DNA from: Turnera subulata
Taxonomy: Eukaryota; Streptophyta; Magnoliopsida; Malpighiales; Passifloraceae
DNA: 64,000 bases
Direction of reading: 5' to 3'
NCBI GenBank assembly: GCA_028386065.3
Contig: JAKUCV010001003.1
Coordinates: 45,433 to 109,432 of the forward strand
Below are positions 44,328 to 55,026 of the stretch, piece after piece. Made by a program: the position numbers and the translations under genes. The notes under the pieces were generated by a model that ran no database searches, had not been told where the DNA came from, and saw only the letters and a list, made by a program, of their open reading frames with translations. Position 1 is the first letter of the stretch. The number at the start of each line of letters is the position of its first letter.

Positions 44328-44649
44328 GTAATTATTACCAACATGCACGCACAGCACTTGTATCTGTCGCACTAAGAACAAGACTTTGTTCTTGAGTGAA
44401 ATTATTCTTGTTCTTTAATTAATAAAGACCTCGTTTAGCATTAAAATAAAAAGAAAAGAAAAAAATGATACATACAGTGACCGCCGACCACTACTAATTA
44501 ACTACCAAAGAAAAAACAAAGGCAAACGTGGATGTCCCCAAAAATTAAGACTACATAATTCAATCCAAATACATTTCTTTTAATGGGTTAATTAACTAAT
44601 TTTTGTGGCTAAATCTTTTGACCCTACCCTGCAGGTGGTGTAATTAACA

Positions 44650-44750
44650 GTTGGCGTTGGGGCCATGCATGATGCTTCGGATTTTTACTCTACCAAACTT
44701 GGTTATGCTCACTTGGTCCAGTCCTTAATTACCCCCTCCTACTCTACCAA
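44650..44750 (+). pseudogene. LINE zf-RVT relic in unit copy 3
   Basis: Same F-Y-S-T-K-L-G-Y-A relic as in copies 1 and 2. Confidence 0.5.
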
Positions 44751-44766
44751 AGTCCTCAAGCTTCCA

Positions 44767-44978
44767 TCTTCCCTTGGTTATGTACCTCGTGAAAGGAACA
44801 AGTGTGCGGATTGGTTGGCAAAGGAGGCTTTTCATCTTCCCTATGGTGTCCATATGTATACTCAGGCACCTGTTGGTTGCCTTAGTTTGATTTTGCAGGA
44901 CTTGGTTTGTCCAAGTCCATGTTAAGCTTCTAAGGAAGCTATCTGGTCATTTCTCTACTTTAATTCAAAAAAAAAAAA
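44767..44978 (+). mobile_element. 5'-truncated LINE with RNase H end
   Basis: A 212-base insert flanked by the 16-base duplication 'agtcctcaagcttcca' (44751-44766, 44979-44994). It encodes G-Y-V-P-R-E-R-N-K-C-A-D-W-L-A-K-E-A-F, the C-terminal helix of a LINE RNase H domain, a stop at 44923-44925, a short 3' UTR and a poly(A) tail. The full LINE at 45618 has no RNase H domain, so this is another LINE family. Confidence 0.85.
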
Positions 44979-45390
44979 AGTCCTCAAGCTTCCAGTGTCC
45001 TAAAAAAAATCCGAATTAATTGGAACTGGTCCGCACACCGCAGATTTAGGAAATTTATCTTAAATCTCATTTCAATAACTTTAATTAAATAAGCAACCAC
45101 CCAAATCCTATCTCCCAGCAAGGACACTGTGCCCCTATGCTACAGTACAACATGCCCGCAAAACACGTCGAGATGGAGCCAAAACCACAGTTTAAATATA
45201 TAATTATATTTAAATAATTATATATATATCATATTTACTAGTTATATAATAAAATATATAAATATTTTTTAAATATGTATACCCTGCAGGTTATACATAT
45301 AACCAATTTTCATCTGGGCGTTACATATTTATAAAAGTATCTTACATACATATATAAAAATATTATTATTAGTATTCTTAGCTAGGGAGC

Positions 45391-45520
45391 ATTATAAGAT
45401 AAGATATATATGGATAAACTACACGATGACCCCATGCAAGCGACGGCGATGTTGCTCTTAGCCTCTCCTGATGAACCTTTCAAAATTCAATTGCGCTTCT
45501 CTTGGAATACCAATGTTTTG
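45391..45520. other. Junction between unit copies 3 and 4
   Basis: No gene; the block 'cattataagataagatat' and following bases have no match elsewhere in the window. Confidence 0.3.
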
Positions 45521-45617
45521 CTTTGCATGATACTGCATGCGGAGAGCATTAATTAACTAGCATGCATATGATGTTGGTTTAATTTAAGCAATATGGTGTA
45601 TTTCTTTCATCCAATAT
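45521..45617 (-). repeat. Knottin segmental unit, copy 4 (relic), first part
   Basis: Matches 42860 onward and 5325 onward ('ttttgctttgcatgatac'). Interrupted at 45618 by the LINE. Confidence 0.75.
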
Positions 45618-45763
45618 TTTTTTTTTTGTTGCTAACGATACTTTATTTATTTATTTAATACGATATGAGTTGTTCAGAAAGTAAATTACAAGGCTCGAAT
45701 AGCTCAGCGATACAGGCCGGAGAAGCACTGGGTAGAAAATAAAAACAATATTGTCAGCTCATC

Positions 45764-48700
45764 TTATCCAGACTGTTGAAGCTTCTTGAAGTTCCTTCGC
45801 AGGCCTTTCCAACCTCGCACTGATTCGGCGTTGGAAATAACAAAGGATGCACTAAATGGAAAATTGTGATGAAGGGCCTTGATCCAAAGTGTGGAGTGAA
45901 CTAAAACCATATCCAACAATCTGTCGCTGTCACAGGAGGTGTTGTTGAAAATTCTACGATTTCTTTCAATCCAAATAGATCTAAGTGCAGCCACACCTAT
46001 GATATACCAACAAGCGCGGCTGCATGAGTATGGAGATAAGAACGACCACTGCATGAGAAACTCTTCCAAGGTGGAAGGAATACACCACTGCACTCCCCAC
46101 CAAGAGCATAATCTACCCCATAGTTTCCATGTATAAGGGCAATACAAAAGCAAATGATCTCTAGATTCGATGGAAGATTGACACAAGCAACAAATAGAAT
46201 CGGCTAGAGAGATGATTCCTCTGTACCTTAAAACATCCTTGGTTGGGATACCTTGATTCACGGCAAGCCATAACCAACATTCTACTTTGCAGGGTATCAG
46301 GGAGAACCATACAAAAGGCTTCAGAGACTTGGAGAGCTTCTGTGAGTAGATGAAATTCCTGCCAGCCTTGACACTGTATTTACCATTAGGTTCAAAGATC
46401 CAAATTCTCTGGTCAGAGTGCTGAGGTTGTAAGTTGACAAGAGAAACAGAGTTGTCTATTTCAAGTACATCCTGTAATTCCCAGTCCCAAAGAGCTCTGC
46501 GCCAAGAGGATTTCCAGAGAGGTTGTAACTGGGTTTGGTTCAAACAATCACTGACTGACATTTCTTTGCATGTACTAATAGAATAAAGCCTTGGAAATCG
46601 TACATTTAATGCGCCAAAACCGAGCCAATCATCTTCCCAAAAGCGAGCAGTGACCCCATTCCCCACACAAATACATGAACCCAGGGCCAAGGAGATGGTA
46701 GACTGACTCTCGTGACTTCCTGCTCTGACCACGTCTCTCCATGTTGTAGATGCATGCTGTAAGGAAAAGACGGGAGTGAGGACAAAAGATAGCTCGCTGC
46801 ACTTGTTTTTAATGAGACTCTTCCATTTCTTCTCCCCAGGAATTGTAAAACTCCAGAGCCATTTATAAAGAAGGCACTGGTTCATGACCTGTAAATCCAC
46901 TATACCAACACCACCGAATTCTTTGGGTAGTGTAATGGTCTCCCATGCTAGCAAACAGGCTTTCCTTTTATTGTCCAAACCACCCCAAAAAAAATTCCTC
47001 TGGATAGAAACCAACTTCTTAGCAACTGCTACAGGTAACTGAAACATGGACATGTAATAAAGTGGGAGACTACACAAAACTGCCTTAATCAAAGTTATCC
47101 TACCACCGATTGAAAGAAAACGGGCCTTCCAACATTTAAGTTTATTGTGAAACTTCTTCAAAATGGGTTGCCAGGCCGAAATCCGTCTCATATTAGCTCC
47201 CAAGGGGAGGCCAAGATATGTAAAGGGGAGGTTCTCAATTTTACTATGCAACAATCCTGCGAGTTCTGTCACCTGCCTCTGTGATATCCCAATCCCAATG
47301 AGACTACTTTTGTGGAAATTAATACACAATCCGGAGAGGGCTTCAAAAACTCTAAGACATCTCTTTAAATTTAACAAACAATCAGTCTCTGCTGGAGAGA
47401 ATAAAATTGTATCATCTGCATATTGCAAAATGGACAGAGATACATTATGGACTTTCACCTCTTTAATGAGACAATGAGCAATTGCGCTGGATAGGATGCT
47501 TGAGAGGCCTTCGGCTGCCAAGTTGAATAGGAATGGGGACAAGGGATCACCTTGTTTTAGGCCTCTGCCCATGAAAAATTCTTGAGATGGTGATCCATTT
47601 AGTAACATTGCAAGCTGAGAAGAAGAAAGGCATTCAGCAATCCAACTACGCCACTTGTGACCGAAACCCATAGAAGACATAACCTGCATCAGATACTGCC
47701 AATCCACAGAATCATAAGCCTTTTTAAAATCAAGTTTCCATATAACTGCCTTTTCTTTGCTTTTCTTCAATGAGTGCACCACCTCATTTGCTATGAAAGC
47801 ACTGTCTAGGATGCTCCTTCCCTCCATAAATCCGGATTGTTGGTGGCCAATAAGAAGTGGCAATACTCGCTTTAGTCTCTGCGCCAGAGCTTTAGAAATA
47901 ATTTTGTATAAGCCACTAACAAGAGTTATTGGTCTATACTCATCTAAAGAAACTGCACCCTGATTTTTGGCAATAAGGGTGATATAAGCAGAATTAGCCC
48001 CCTTTGGTAATTTTGCCGTTTCATGAAAATGCATGGCCATGTCATACACATCTTGTTTAACCAACTCCCAACAGTTTTTAAAAAATGAAAAATTAAAACC
48101 GTCTGGACCTGGTGCTTTGGAACTGCCGCATTCCCAAACAGCGCATTTCAATTCATCCATAGAAAAAGGCACCTCCAGACCTGCAGCGACATCAGATGGG
48201 AGAGTATTGAATTTAATAGAACCAATAGAAGGCCTACCAACTGCACTGCACGAGTAAAGATTAGAAAAATATTTGCAAGCCTCCAGTTTCACTGCATTCG
48301 GATCTTCAACAATCACACCATCCACCATAATATGGTCAATCCTATTTTTCCTCCCACGGTTACAAGCTGAGATGTGGAACAGTTTAGTATTGCGATCACC
48401 CAGCTTACACCAACTGATCCTGGATTTCTGCCTCCAAATAGCCTCTAGATGCTTTGACATCTCTTCCAGTTCTAGTTTTAGATCTCTATATTTGTTGATC
48501 TCCATCCCCGATAAATTCCTACAATCTGCCACCTTGTCCAAGGTATCGATTTCCTGTTGTAAAGACTCCATTTTAGCATTCACATTGCCGAAAACATCCC
48601 TATTCCACCTCGATAATAACCTCCTAAGGACACTGAGTTTTCTTAAAAAATTAAACTTCCCTGGGTGTACCGAACAAGCCTCCATCCACATACCAACAAT

Positions 48701-49465
48701 GATATCCATGAAGTTCGGATGATCCCACCAGGCGTTGATAAATCTAAACGGTCTTCGTCCCCATTCTGTTGAATCTTGAGCCAGGAAGAGGGGGCAGTGG
48801 TCAGAACTTTGTTTACTGCCAGACCTTAACGACAGGGATGGGAACATGATGAGCCATCCAGCTTGAGCAAACACCCGATCTATACGACTTGCAGCTCTCA
48901 TATTTCCCCATGTGAAAAGACGATCCCTCAAATCAAATTCTATCAACTCCATGCAATTAATAAAAGTCCGAAAAGCATTAGCACCTCTCGCACAAATTCT
49001 CCTACTCTTCCTATCAGAAGCATCTGTAATTTCATTGAAGTCTCCCAAAACTAACCATGGTGCAGGGAAGGATTGCTTAAGGTTGAGAATCTCATCAAAC
49101 ATTCTCAATCTGTCCACCACCTTTGAGCTGCCATACACTCCACAAATAGTTGCTCTCTTACCAGACTTCACGAAATCCCCCTCAATGATAATCCAAGACT
49201 CGAAAGATGAAGCACGGGAAAGTCTAAACACATCAGAATCCCAAATCATTATCATACCACCGGCAAGTCCTCTAGCATCGACGGATCTGAAGTCGATATT
49301 ACCGGAACCCCAGATTTTATGACAGAAAGGAGTGTTGACATTTGCACACTTGGTTTCACTAAGGAATAAAAGACTGGCGTGTTTTTCTGCAACCAAATGA
49401 CGGACATGACTCTGCTTCTTGTAGGAACTGACTCCTCTAATGTTCCATGTAATTAAACTAAACAT
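45764..49465 (-). CDS. LINE-1 ORF2: APE endonuclease, reverse transcriptase, zf-RVT
   Basis: 1233 residues, uninterrupted, starting at the ATG complement at 49463-49465 just after ORF1. Residues 1-230 are the APE-type endonuclease: W-N-I-R-G at the start, L-S-E-T-K, G-D-F-N, and S-D-H-C-P near 215. Residues about 480-780 are the reverse transcriptase: G-P-D-G-F-N-F, F-K-K-A-Y-D-S-V, L-K-Q-G-D-P-L-S-P, and the catalytic Q-Y-A-D-D-T. The C-terminal zf-RVT region (about 1080-1170) has the W-C/C-C-L-C pattern. No RNase H domain follows. It nicks the target and primes cDNA there (target-primed reverse transcription). Length is usual for plant L1. Confidence 0.93.
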   Translation of the reverse strand: MFSLITWNIRGVSSYKKQSHVRHLVAEKHASLLFLSETKCANVNTPFCHKIWGSGNIDFRSVDARGLAGGMIMIWDSDVFRLSRASSFESWIIIEGDFVKSGKRATICGVYGSSKVVDRLRMFDEILNLKQSFPAPWLVLGDFNEITDASDRKSRRICARGANAFRTFINCMELIEFDLRDRLFTWGNMRAASRIDRVFAQAGWLIMFPSLSLRSGSKQSSDHCPLFLAQDSTEWGRRPFRFINAWWDHPNFMDIIVGMWMEACSVHPGKFNFLRKLSVLRRLLSRWNRDVFGNVNAKMESLQQEIDTLDKVADCRNLSGMEINKYRDLKLELEEMSKHLEAIWRQKSRISWCKLGDRNTKLFHISACNRGRKNRIDHIMVDGVIVEDPNAVKLEACKYFSNLYSCSAVGRPSIGSIKFNTLPSDVAAGLEVPFSMDELKCAVWECGSSKAPGPDGFNFSFFKNCWELVKQDVYDMAMHFHETAKLPKGANSAYITLIAKNQGAVSLDEYRPITLVSGLYKIISKALAQRLKRVLPLLIGHQQSGFMEGRSILDSAFIANEVVHSLKKSKEKAVIWKLDFKKAYDSVDWQYLMQVMSSMGFGHKWRSWIAECLSSSQLAMLLNGSPSQEFFMGRGLKQGDPLSPFLFNLAAEGLSSILSSAIAHCLIKEVKVHNVSLSILQYADDTILFSPAETDCLLNLKRCLRVFEALSGLCINFHKSSLIGIGISQRQVTELAGLLHSKIENLPFTYLGLPLGANMRRISAWQPILKKFHNKLKCWKARFLSIGGRITLIKAVLCSLPLYYMSMFQLPVAVAKKLVSIQRNFFWGGLDNKRKACLLAWETITLPKEFGGVGIVDLQVMNQCLLYKWLWSFTIPGEKKWKSLIKNKCSELSFVLTPVFSLQHASTTWRDVVRAGSHESQSTISLALGSCICVGNGVTARFWEDDWLGFGALNVRFPRLYSISTCKEMSVSDCLNQTQLQPLWKSSWRRALWDWELQDVLEIDNSVSLVNLQPQHSDQRIWIFEPNGKYSVKAGRNFIYSQKLSKSLKPFVWFSLIPCKVECWLWLAVNQGIPTKDVLRYRGIISLADSICCLCQSSIESRDHLLLYCPYTWKLWGRLCSWWGVQWCIPSTLEEFLMQWSFLSPYSCSRACWYIIGVAALRSIWIERNRRIFNNTSCDSDRLLDMVLVHSTLWIKALHHNFPFSASFVISNAESVRGWKGLRRNFKKLQQSG

Positions 49466-49501
49466 GCTTCAAAGAGGAACTCTTCAAGGCAACAACAAAA
49501 C

Positions 49502-51771
49502 CTAAACTGCACGGGATTGACTCCATTGGAAGGCTTCCTTCACAACTAAATTTTCAATTAACTGGTCTGTCTCAATCTCATTTTGGCTTCTATCCCAGCC
49601 CACCATATCCCCAACCTTATTGGTCTCTTGAACCTCTATGGAAGTGAACGATACAGGGACAAAGGAATCAGCAGTATCTTCGGTCCCAAAACGGTCATTA
49701 CAACGACGAACTTCGTCATCCTCCAAGCAAATGAGGCTCTCTGGTGCAGATAGAATACTACCCCTAGTGGAAAGGAATTTCACCACCTTCTTTTTCTTGA
49801 CATCCATATTCTGAAGTATAGTCATAACTTTCCTGTCCACGGCTTTTTGAAAGGATGAGTTATCTTCGTCGAGGTTGTTAAGGCACTCGATACTCCAAGA
49901 AGACACTGAATTGGGGTTGTGCGATAAGCTAGAGGAAGCTTCACCAACGAGAAAAGAAGGTTTGTAGGGCTCTGGACTCATGAAAGGAGTCATTTGGGAT
50001 GATGTGGAACACTGGTATGGGACTAAAGTGTTTAATGGGTTTGGGTTCTCATATAAGGGCTTGTGGGCACACACAGATATTGGGCTATTGGAATGGGATT
50101 CACATGTTCGAGAGTTGGTGGGAATATGGCTGCTATGTGTGGACGTGGGGCCCTGATCTTTACTTATATGATTTGGCAAAGGTTGAGGGGACGTAGTACT
50201 AGGAATGAAGTGTGGCAACTCAAAGGGTATTGACTTCTGGGACAGTGGAGTGTGGGTAGTTGTTGGTTCCAACGTCTGTAGGGTGCAGTTATTGGCTTTA
50301 TTGATAAGGGGGCGCAGAGCAAAAGGGTCCTCGGACTGAGAAGCCACGCTTGAACCTGATTGGTGAGGTGATGTAGGCAAGGCAACTTCCTATCGGGTCG
50401 AACTCGAAATCGGCGAACCATTGAGATCAACTCCAGGGGACTGCAGTGGACCGTACGCGCCGTCGAGGGCATGTCCGTTTTCAACAAAAGTTGATGACAT
50501 CTCCCAATCCAAGGGATCCTTCTGTGACTCAACTGCTCCAATTTCACAGTGTTTTCCACCAACGTTAGCCGAGATCACCGAATTAATGAAATTCTTTGAT
50601 TTGGTGAGAACTAGAATTTCGGCCACGTCCAATCGGTTTCGCTCCTTTGTTTCTTGGCTCCAGTCCACCATACTCCCTATATTAGCAAAAATGAGCTTGA
50701 AGAAATTCCAAGACCAGACGTGGGGGGACAACCTTTAACTAATACCCAACAAAACCTGTCAATAGCCTCATCTCCATCCTTCCACGCCCTAAAAGAGCTG
50801 AATAACTGATCAATACACTTGGGTTTGTTGTTTGTGAAAATAACCATATCCTCCACGGAATTGAATTTGAAAATAAATGAAGTGCCTCCAATGGGAATTA
50901 GGTTGAATCTTTCACTGTCCTCTATAGAAAAAACTTTCTTGATATGGCTGATCGGTAATGGAGTTTTGAGTACACCCAAGAAACTATATTGTAGCCAAGA
51001 TAAGGATTCATCTTTCTGGATGTATACCTTGGTTGTTTGAAGACTAGGTTGAGACACTCCGTCCGTAGAAACTTTAGTTTCAGAGGTGGTCTTGACCGCG
51101 TCTGCGAAGGACCTTAGACCAATAGTGCCGACGTCGAGAGGAATAACATGCTCAGTATGGGGATTTGGAATGGAGCCAACGCGACTAGTACTGCGGCTTT
51201 TTGCTATTGAAGCCTCGAGCTGCAAACCGTCAACCGATATTGAGCTGATACTTCTGATGAGCCGCTGGACGTCTGTGTTGTTTTTAAAACGTACAAAAGC
51301 GAAACGTTTCCCTTCCTTGTTCAGTTTCTTCGGAACGAAAACATCAAGCACTTCACCATACCTGGACATGACCAAGTGGATATCCATGGGCATCCAACGA
51401 TTTGGGAAGTTCGCTAGGTACAGACTAAAAGCCTGGTTGTTGTCGATAGCGACCTGAACTGCCTTTCGACTCCACCGGGAAAAGTACAGGTTCTGGGTTT
51501 TTGGTGGTAAGGTATTTGTCTGGTGTGGTTGCGGTTTAGGAGGGTGCAGGTGGATTGGTGGGTTCGTAGTCCCAGGTGGAGGGAGTGCAGTTGGTAGATG
51601 ATATTGGATTGGTTTGTATCTAGGATCTGGTAACGTGGAGTTCAAAGTTTGATGATGGTGGGGTTTCTGCGGGTTCACGGTGGTTGTCGGACCTGCAAGT
51701 GAGCGATGGAAGATGGTGGGCTGTCCTAGGGGAAGGCCAGGGGACATGGGTTGGGAGAGAAAACGATGCAT
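49502..51771 (-). pseudogene. LINE-1 ORF1 with RNA-recognition motif, frameshift and stop
   Basis: The ATG complement at 51769-51771 is the first inside the element. A Pro/His-rich N-terminus (1-110) is followed by an RRM: L-Y-L-A-N-F-P, then K-R-F-A-F-V-R-F (RNP1-like) near residues 120-200. The frame runs out at 50677 after a shift near a G run at about 50720; it continues in another frame (50390-50720), meets one TAG (50390-50392), and then is open to 49502. ORF1 proteins bind LINE RNA. Downstream parts are Ser/Pro-rich and of unknown role. This copy needs a helper or is inactive. Confidence 0.85.
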
Positions 51772-51799
51772 TTTCTTAAATGGAGGCCTACGATCCCTG

Positions 51800-52345
51800 T
51801 TTCTTTCATCCAATATATATCATTTCTAACAAGAATTTCAGGAAAACCAAACTATATACTAATTTAGACAGAAGAGCTAGCTGAACTCGTATGCGTTCAA
51901 GTCTCTTGCAGCCTTCATTCATCTCGTTCCTCATCTTCCTTACCGTAAAAGAAGAAAAGAAAAGAGAATAAATAAGACAATTTTCATTAAAAAAAATAAT
52001 AATGAGTAAATAAGACAATACGAGCATCATATATATATGTATATAGAGAGAGAGATATTTTGCAATATGCATGCTCATGCAGTGCCATAAACAACACACT
52101 TTAATTTATTTTCGTGTACCCTGATGTCTTGGACAACTTTCTACGTTCCAAGACATAAGTGCAGCACCCAGCTGCACACACAAACACAGATAGACACATA
52201 GATAGATAGAGCAGTTCCCTAACGATTCATGCCAGGCAATGATTTCCATTACTTCGTTTCATGCGCAGAAGTAATGGAAATCATTGTCTGGCGATTCATT
52301 CAAGGGCAGCATTATCTGATGGAACCTAAAATGTATTCATTCAAG
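51800..52345 (-). repeat. Knottin segmental unit, copy 4 (relic), second part
   Basis: It continues copy 4 after the LINE: 'acaagaatttcagg', the 3' flank 'gcagcacccagctgcacac', and the start of the knottin 3' end up to the stop-codon region 'tttcatgcgca'. Here, instead of the gene, the sequence turns back on itself: 'aagtaatggaaatcattg' is the reverse of the 'caatgatttccattactt' just before. The knottin gene is lost. Confidence 0.8.
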
Positions 52346-52845
52346 TTCGCCATTAAATCATTGTCTGGCGATTCATTCAAGTTCTCGATTTCCTGCTTTC
52401 GGGTGCGGAGATATAATGCTTCCCGTTCACGACAAAAAACGACCCTTCCGCTGTATAAGCCATGAATACCCAGGTTCTTTAGGATATCCCATCACCTTTT
52501 TCTCAACCCCGAGTTGTATGGAGGGTGTAATACTGTAATCACAATTCACAAGGTAAGGGAGTAGGGCGACATACAGAGAATGAGGATGAGGCTACAGAAT
52601 GAGATGATGACGCGGCAGATTGAGAGGGCGGGGATACACAGAGGGGTTGTGGTGAAGCAGGGAGGCTAGGCCTTGGTGTAGTTAATTTGTTGGTAGACCA
52701 GCTAGTGGGCTTATTAAGGTGGCCCGCATCAATGGGTGTATCATCTTTAGGGCTTGTATTTCAACAACTTGAAACGAGAAATAAACGCAAAAGTATACAA
52801 TCAGAAAAGCTTAAGTTAGGATGTTACAATCCCAGTATATTCATT
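52346..52845. other. Interval without recognisable gene
   Basis: A second copy of 'cattgtctggcgattcatt' at about 52360, then purine-rich DNA of no recognised family. The last bases are the 3' flank of the PPR gene. Confidence 0.4.
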
Positions 52846-55026
52846 TCAATATCCACACTCAGGTTGAATCATACTCAAACTAATATAATCTACACAACCT
52901 TCGCCCTCCATTTGACATGCCAATTCCTGAAGAACCCTATAGACTTCGTCTAGTCCCTCTTGCACATTTTTTCCTGCTATAAACATATAAACATTCTTCT
53001 TCACCTCAATCCAACTCTGCCCAGGGTTTTTGTTTAAACCTCTTCTCCTTGCTGAGGTTCTCACCCTTGCAGCATCCTCCCATCGGTCTCCGCCAGCATA
53101 TATATTAGAAAGTAGCATGTAGCTCCCAACCATCTCCGGATTGAGATTGAAAATATGTGAAGCAGTTTCTTCGGCAATAGCTGTATTCTTGTGCATTCTA
53201 CAAGAGTTCAAAAGAGCACGCCAAACACAAACGTTAGGCTCCATTGCCATGTTCTTCATAATTTCACTTGCCTCTTGCAACAAACCTGCACGACCTAGGA
53301 GGTCAACCATGCAAGCATAATGCTCCATCTGGATTTCAACTTTATACTCTTTTTCCATCTGATAGAAAAGCCTATGACCCTCAGAAACAAGCCCACCATG
53401 ACTACAAGCAGAAAGAACAGCTGTAAAGGTGACAGCATCCGGCTTGTACCCAGATTTAACCATTTGCTCAAAGGTTTTTATAGCATTCCCTGCAAGTCCA
53501 TGCATCCCATACCCCATGATCATTGAGTTCCATGAGATCAAATCTTTCATCTCAATTGCTTGAAACACTAGATGTCCCTCCTTAAGACTTCCGCACTTGG
53601 TGTACATATTAACCAATCCGTTTTCTACCGAAATGTTTTTGTCCATGGAGGCTCTAATCACATAACCATGGATTTCCCTGCCACGATTCAGTGAAGCAAA
53701 CTCCGCACAAACGGATAAAACAGTAGAAATAGTCACAGCATTTGCCCTTACTTTGGCAAACAGCATTTTCCGGAAAAGCTCCAAAGACGCATCCCCTCGC
53801 CCCTTGGAAGCAAAAACACCAATAACAGCACCCCAAGTTATCACATTTGGTCTCGACAATCCACAGCCTTCCGATCCCAGGAGCTCATCCAATATTTCAA
53901 AAGCTTCATCAGACAAACCAGACTCCGCAAGTGACGCTATCAAAGCGTTCCAACTTACTATGGTCTTATTTTCAATCTCCAGAAACAAATTCCATACACC
54001 ATTTACATCTCCACCTTTCCCGTACACACCAATTAATGCATTCTTCACAAACGAGTAATCTTCAAACCCGCCCTTGATCACATATCCATGAATCACCATC
54101 GCTCCATCAAGTGCACACAATTCACCACAAGTTGATAACACCACAGCAAGTGCTTCAGCATTTACTCCAACACCTCTCATCCTCATCAACCCAAACAACT
54201 CCAAAGCCTCCTCATGATACCCGGAACGAGCATGGCTTGACAACAACGATGTCCAAGTCACTAGATTCGGCACCAACCCTTGGGATTCCATTCTCCAAAA
54301 CAGCCCAAGAGCACCATCGCAATCACAATTGGATGCGTACCCGGAAATCATGATATTCCATGAAACAATTGTCCTCAGACCCATTCTATCGAACACCTTA
54401 TGCGCATCCCCCATTCGGCCCAGATTTGCATACATTCCCATCAATTCATTACCCACATGTAGATGATTCCCAAAACCCATCTCCGTAACATGGCCGTGAA
54501 CAATCCCACACAAACCGGAACCACCCGTATACCCACAAGCCTTCAAAACCAACGGGTACGTAAACCCATCCCCTAAAACACCCAGCTTCCTCATCTTCAC
54601 ATGCAATCTAACCGCATCTTCATAGCAACCGTGAGACACACTAGCCCTCAAAATCGAATTCCACAAGAGTACACTCGACGCGCACCGAAGAGGCGCGGCG
54701 GCGCCAAACACTTTCCGGGCACCGGAAAGACAACCCAGGCGAGCGTACACCGACACGATACGCGCGGCCAAGAAAGCCGAGCAACAGTTTCCGACGGTGA
54801 CGATGACGCGGGCGTGGATTTCCGTACAGCGCAGGAGGGTGCCGCATTTTTTCAGGAGGCGGTCGAGCGAATCAAGAAACTCGTCGAGGGTGATGATCAC
54901 AGATTGGGCGGAGAAGCGACGAGCGGCGAAAGAACGGCTGGGATTTGAAGTTGAAGTAGTCGGAAAACGAAGATGGAGAAGCGGTGAAGGGAATGACGGG
55001 AGGCGCTGAAGAGGAGCATTTCGCAT
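52846..55026 (-). CDS. E-class pentatricopeptide-repeat protein (organelle RNA factor)
   Basis: 726 residues, intronless. The ATG complement at 55024-55026 starts an Arg/Ser/Pro-rich leader of about 45 residues that looks like an organelle transit peptide. PPR motifs of the P-L-S type fill about residues 60-620 (for example S-W-N-I-M-I-S-G-Y, V-S-W-N-A-L-I, S-W-N-S-M-I-M-G-Y-G, T-F-T-A-V-L-S-A-C-S-H). The C-terminus has the E and E+ type segment (N-P-G-Q-S-W-I-E-V) and lacks the DYW deaminase. PLS-E proteins usually specify C-to-U editing sites in plastid or mitochondrial RNA together with a DYW partner. From memory it resembles Arabidopsis At1g17630; not assigned as a symbol. A decayed copy lies at 1683-3095. 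Confidence 0.93.
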   Translation of the reverse strand: MRNAPLQRLPSFPSPLLHLRFPTTSTSNPSRSFAARRFSAQSVIITLDEFLDSLDRLLKKCGTLLRCTEIHARVIVTVGNCCSAFLAARIVSVYARLGCLSGARKVFGAAAPLRCASSVLLWNSILRASVSHGCYEDAVRLHVKMRKLGVLGDGFTYPLVLKACGYTGGSGLCGIVHGHVTEMGFGNHLHVGNELMGMYANLGRMGDAHKVFDRMGLRTIVSWNIMISGYASNCDCDGALGLFWRMESQGLVPNLVTWTSLLSSHARSGYHEEALELFGLMRMRGVGVNAEALAVVLSTCGELCALDGAMVIHGYVIKGGFEDYSFVKNALIGVYGKGGDVNGVWNLFLEIENKTIVSWNALIASLAESGLSDEAFEILDELLGSEGCGLSRPNVITWGAVIGVFASKGRGDASLELFRKMLFAKVRANAVTISTVLSVCAEFASLNRGREIHGYVIRASMDKNISVENGLVNMYTKCGSLKEGHLVFQAIEMKDLISWNSMIMGYGMHGLAGNAIKTFEQMVKSGYKPDAVTFTAVLSACSHGGLVSEGHRLFYQMEKEYKVEIQMEHYACMVDLLGRAGLLQEASEIMKNMAMEPNVCVWRALLNSCRMHKNTAIAEETASHIFNLNPEMVGSYMLLSNIYAGGDRWEDAARVRTSARRRGLNKNPGQSWIEVKKNVYMFIAGKNVQEGLDEVYRVLQELACQMEGEGCVDYISLSMIQPECGY

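Larger units (their letters stand above)
42690..45390 (-). repeat. Knottin segmental unit, copy 3
   Basis: Colinear with copies 1 and 2. Carries knottin 3, a solo LTR and a truncated LINE. Relative to copies 1 and 2 it has lost roughly 200 bases directly upstream of the TATA box of knottin 3. It also matches 40980-41050 at its end. Confidence 0.85.
45618..51799 (-). mobile_element. LINE-1: full-length L1-type retrotransposon
   Basis: A 6.2 kb insert flanked by a perfect 17-base duplication 'tttctttcatccaatat' (45601-45617, 51800-51816). The poly(A) tail is the T run at 45618-45627. The reverse strand has a 28-base leader, ORF1 with an RNA-recognition motif, and ORF2 with endonuclease, reverse transcriptase and zinc-binding domain. 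The perfect duplication and open ORF2 indicate a recent insertion, but ORF1 is broken. Confidence 0.93.

Noticed and set aside
45764..49465. LINE ORF2 as a host gene
   Set aside because: Target duplication, poly(A) tail and endonuclease-RT domain order show it is a LINE.
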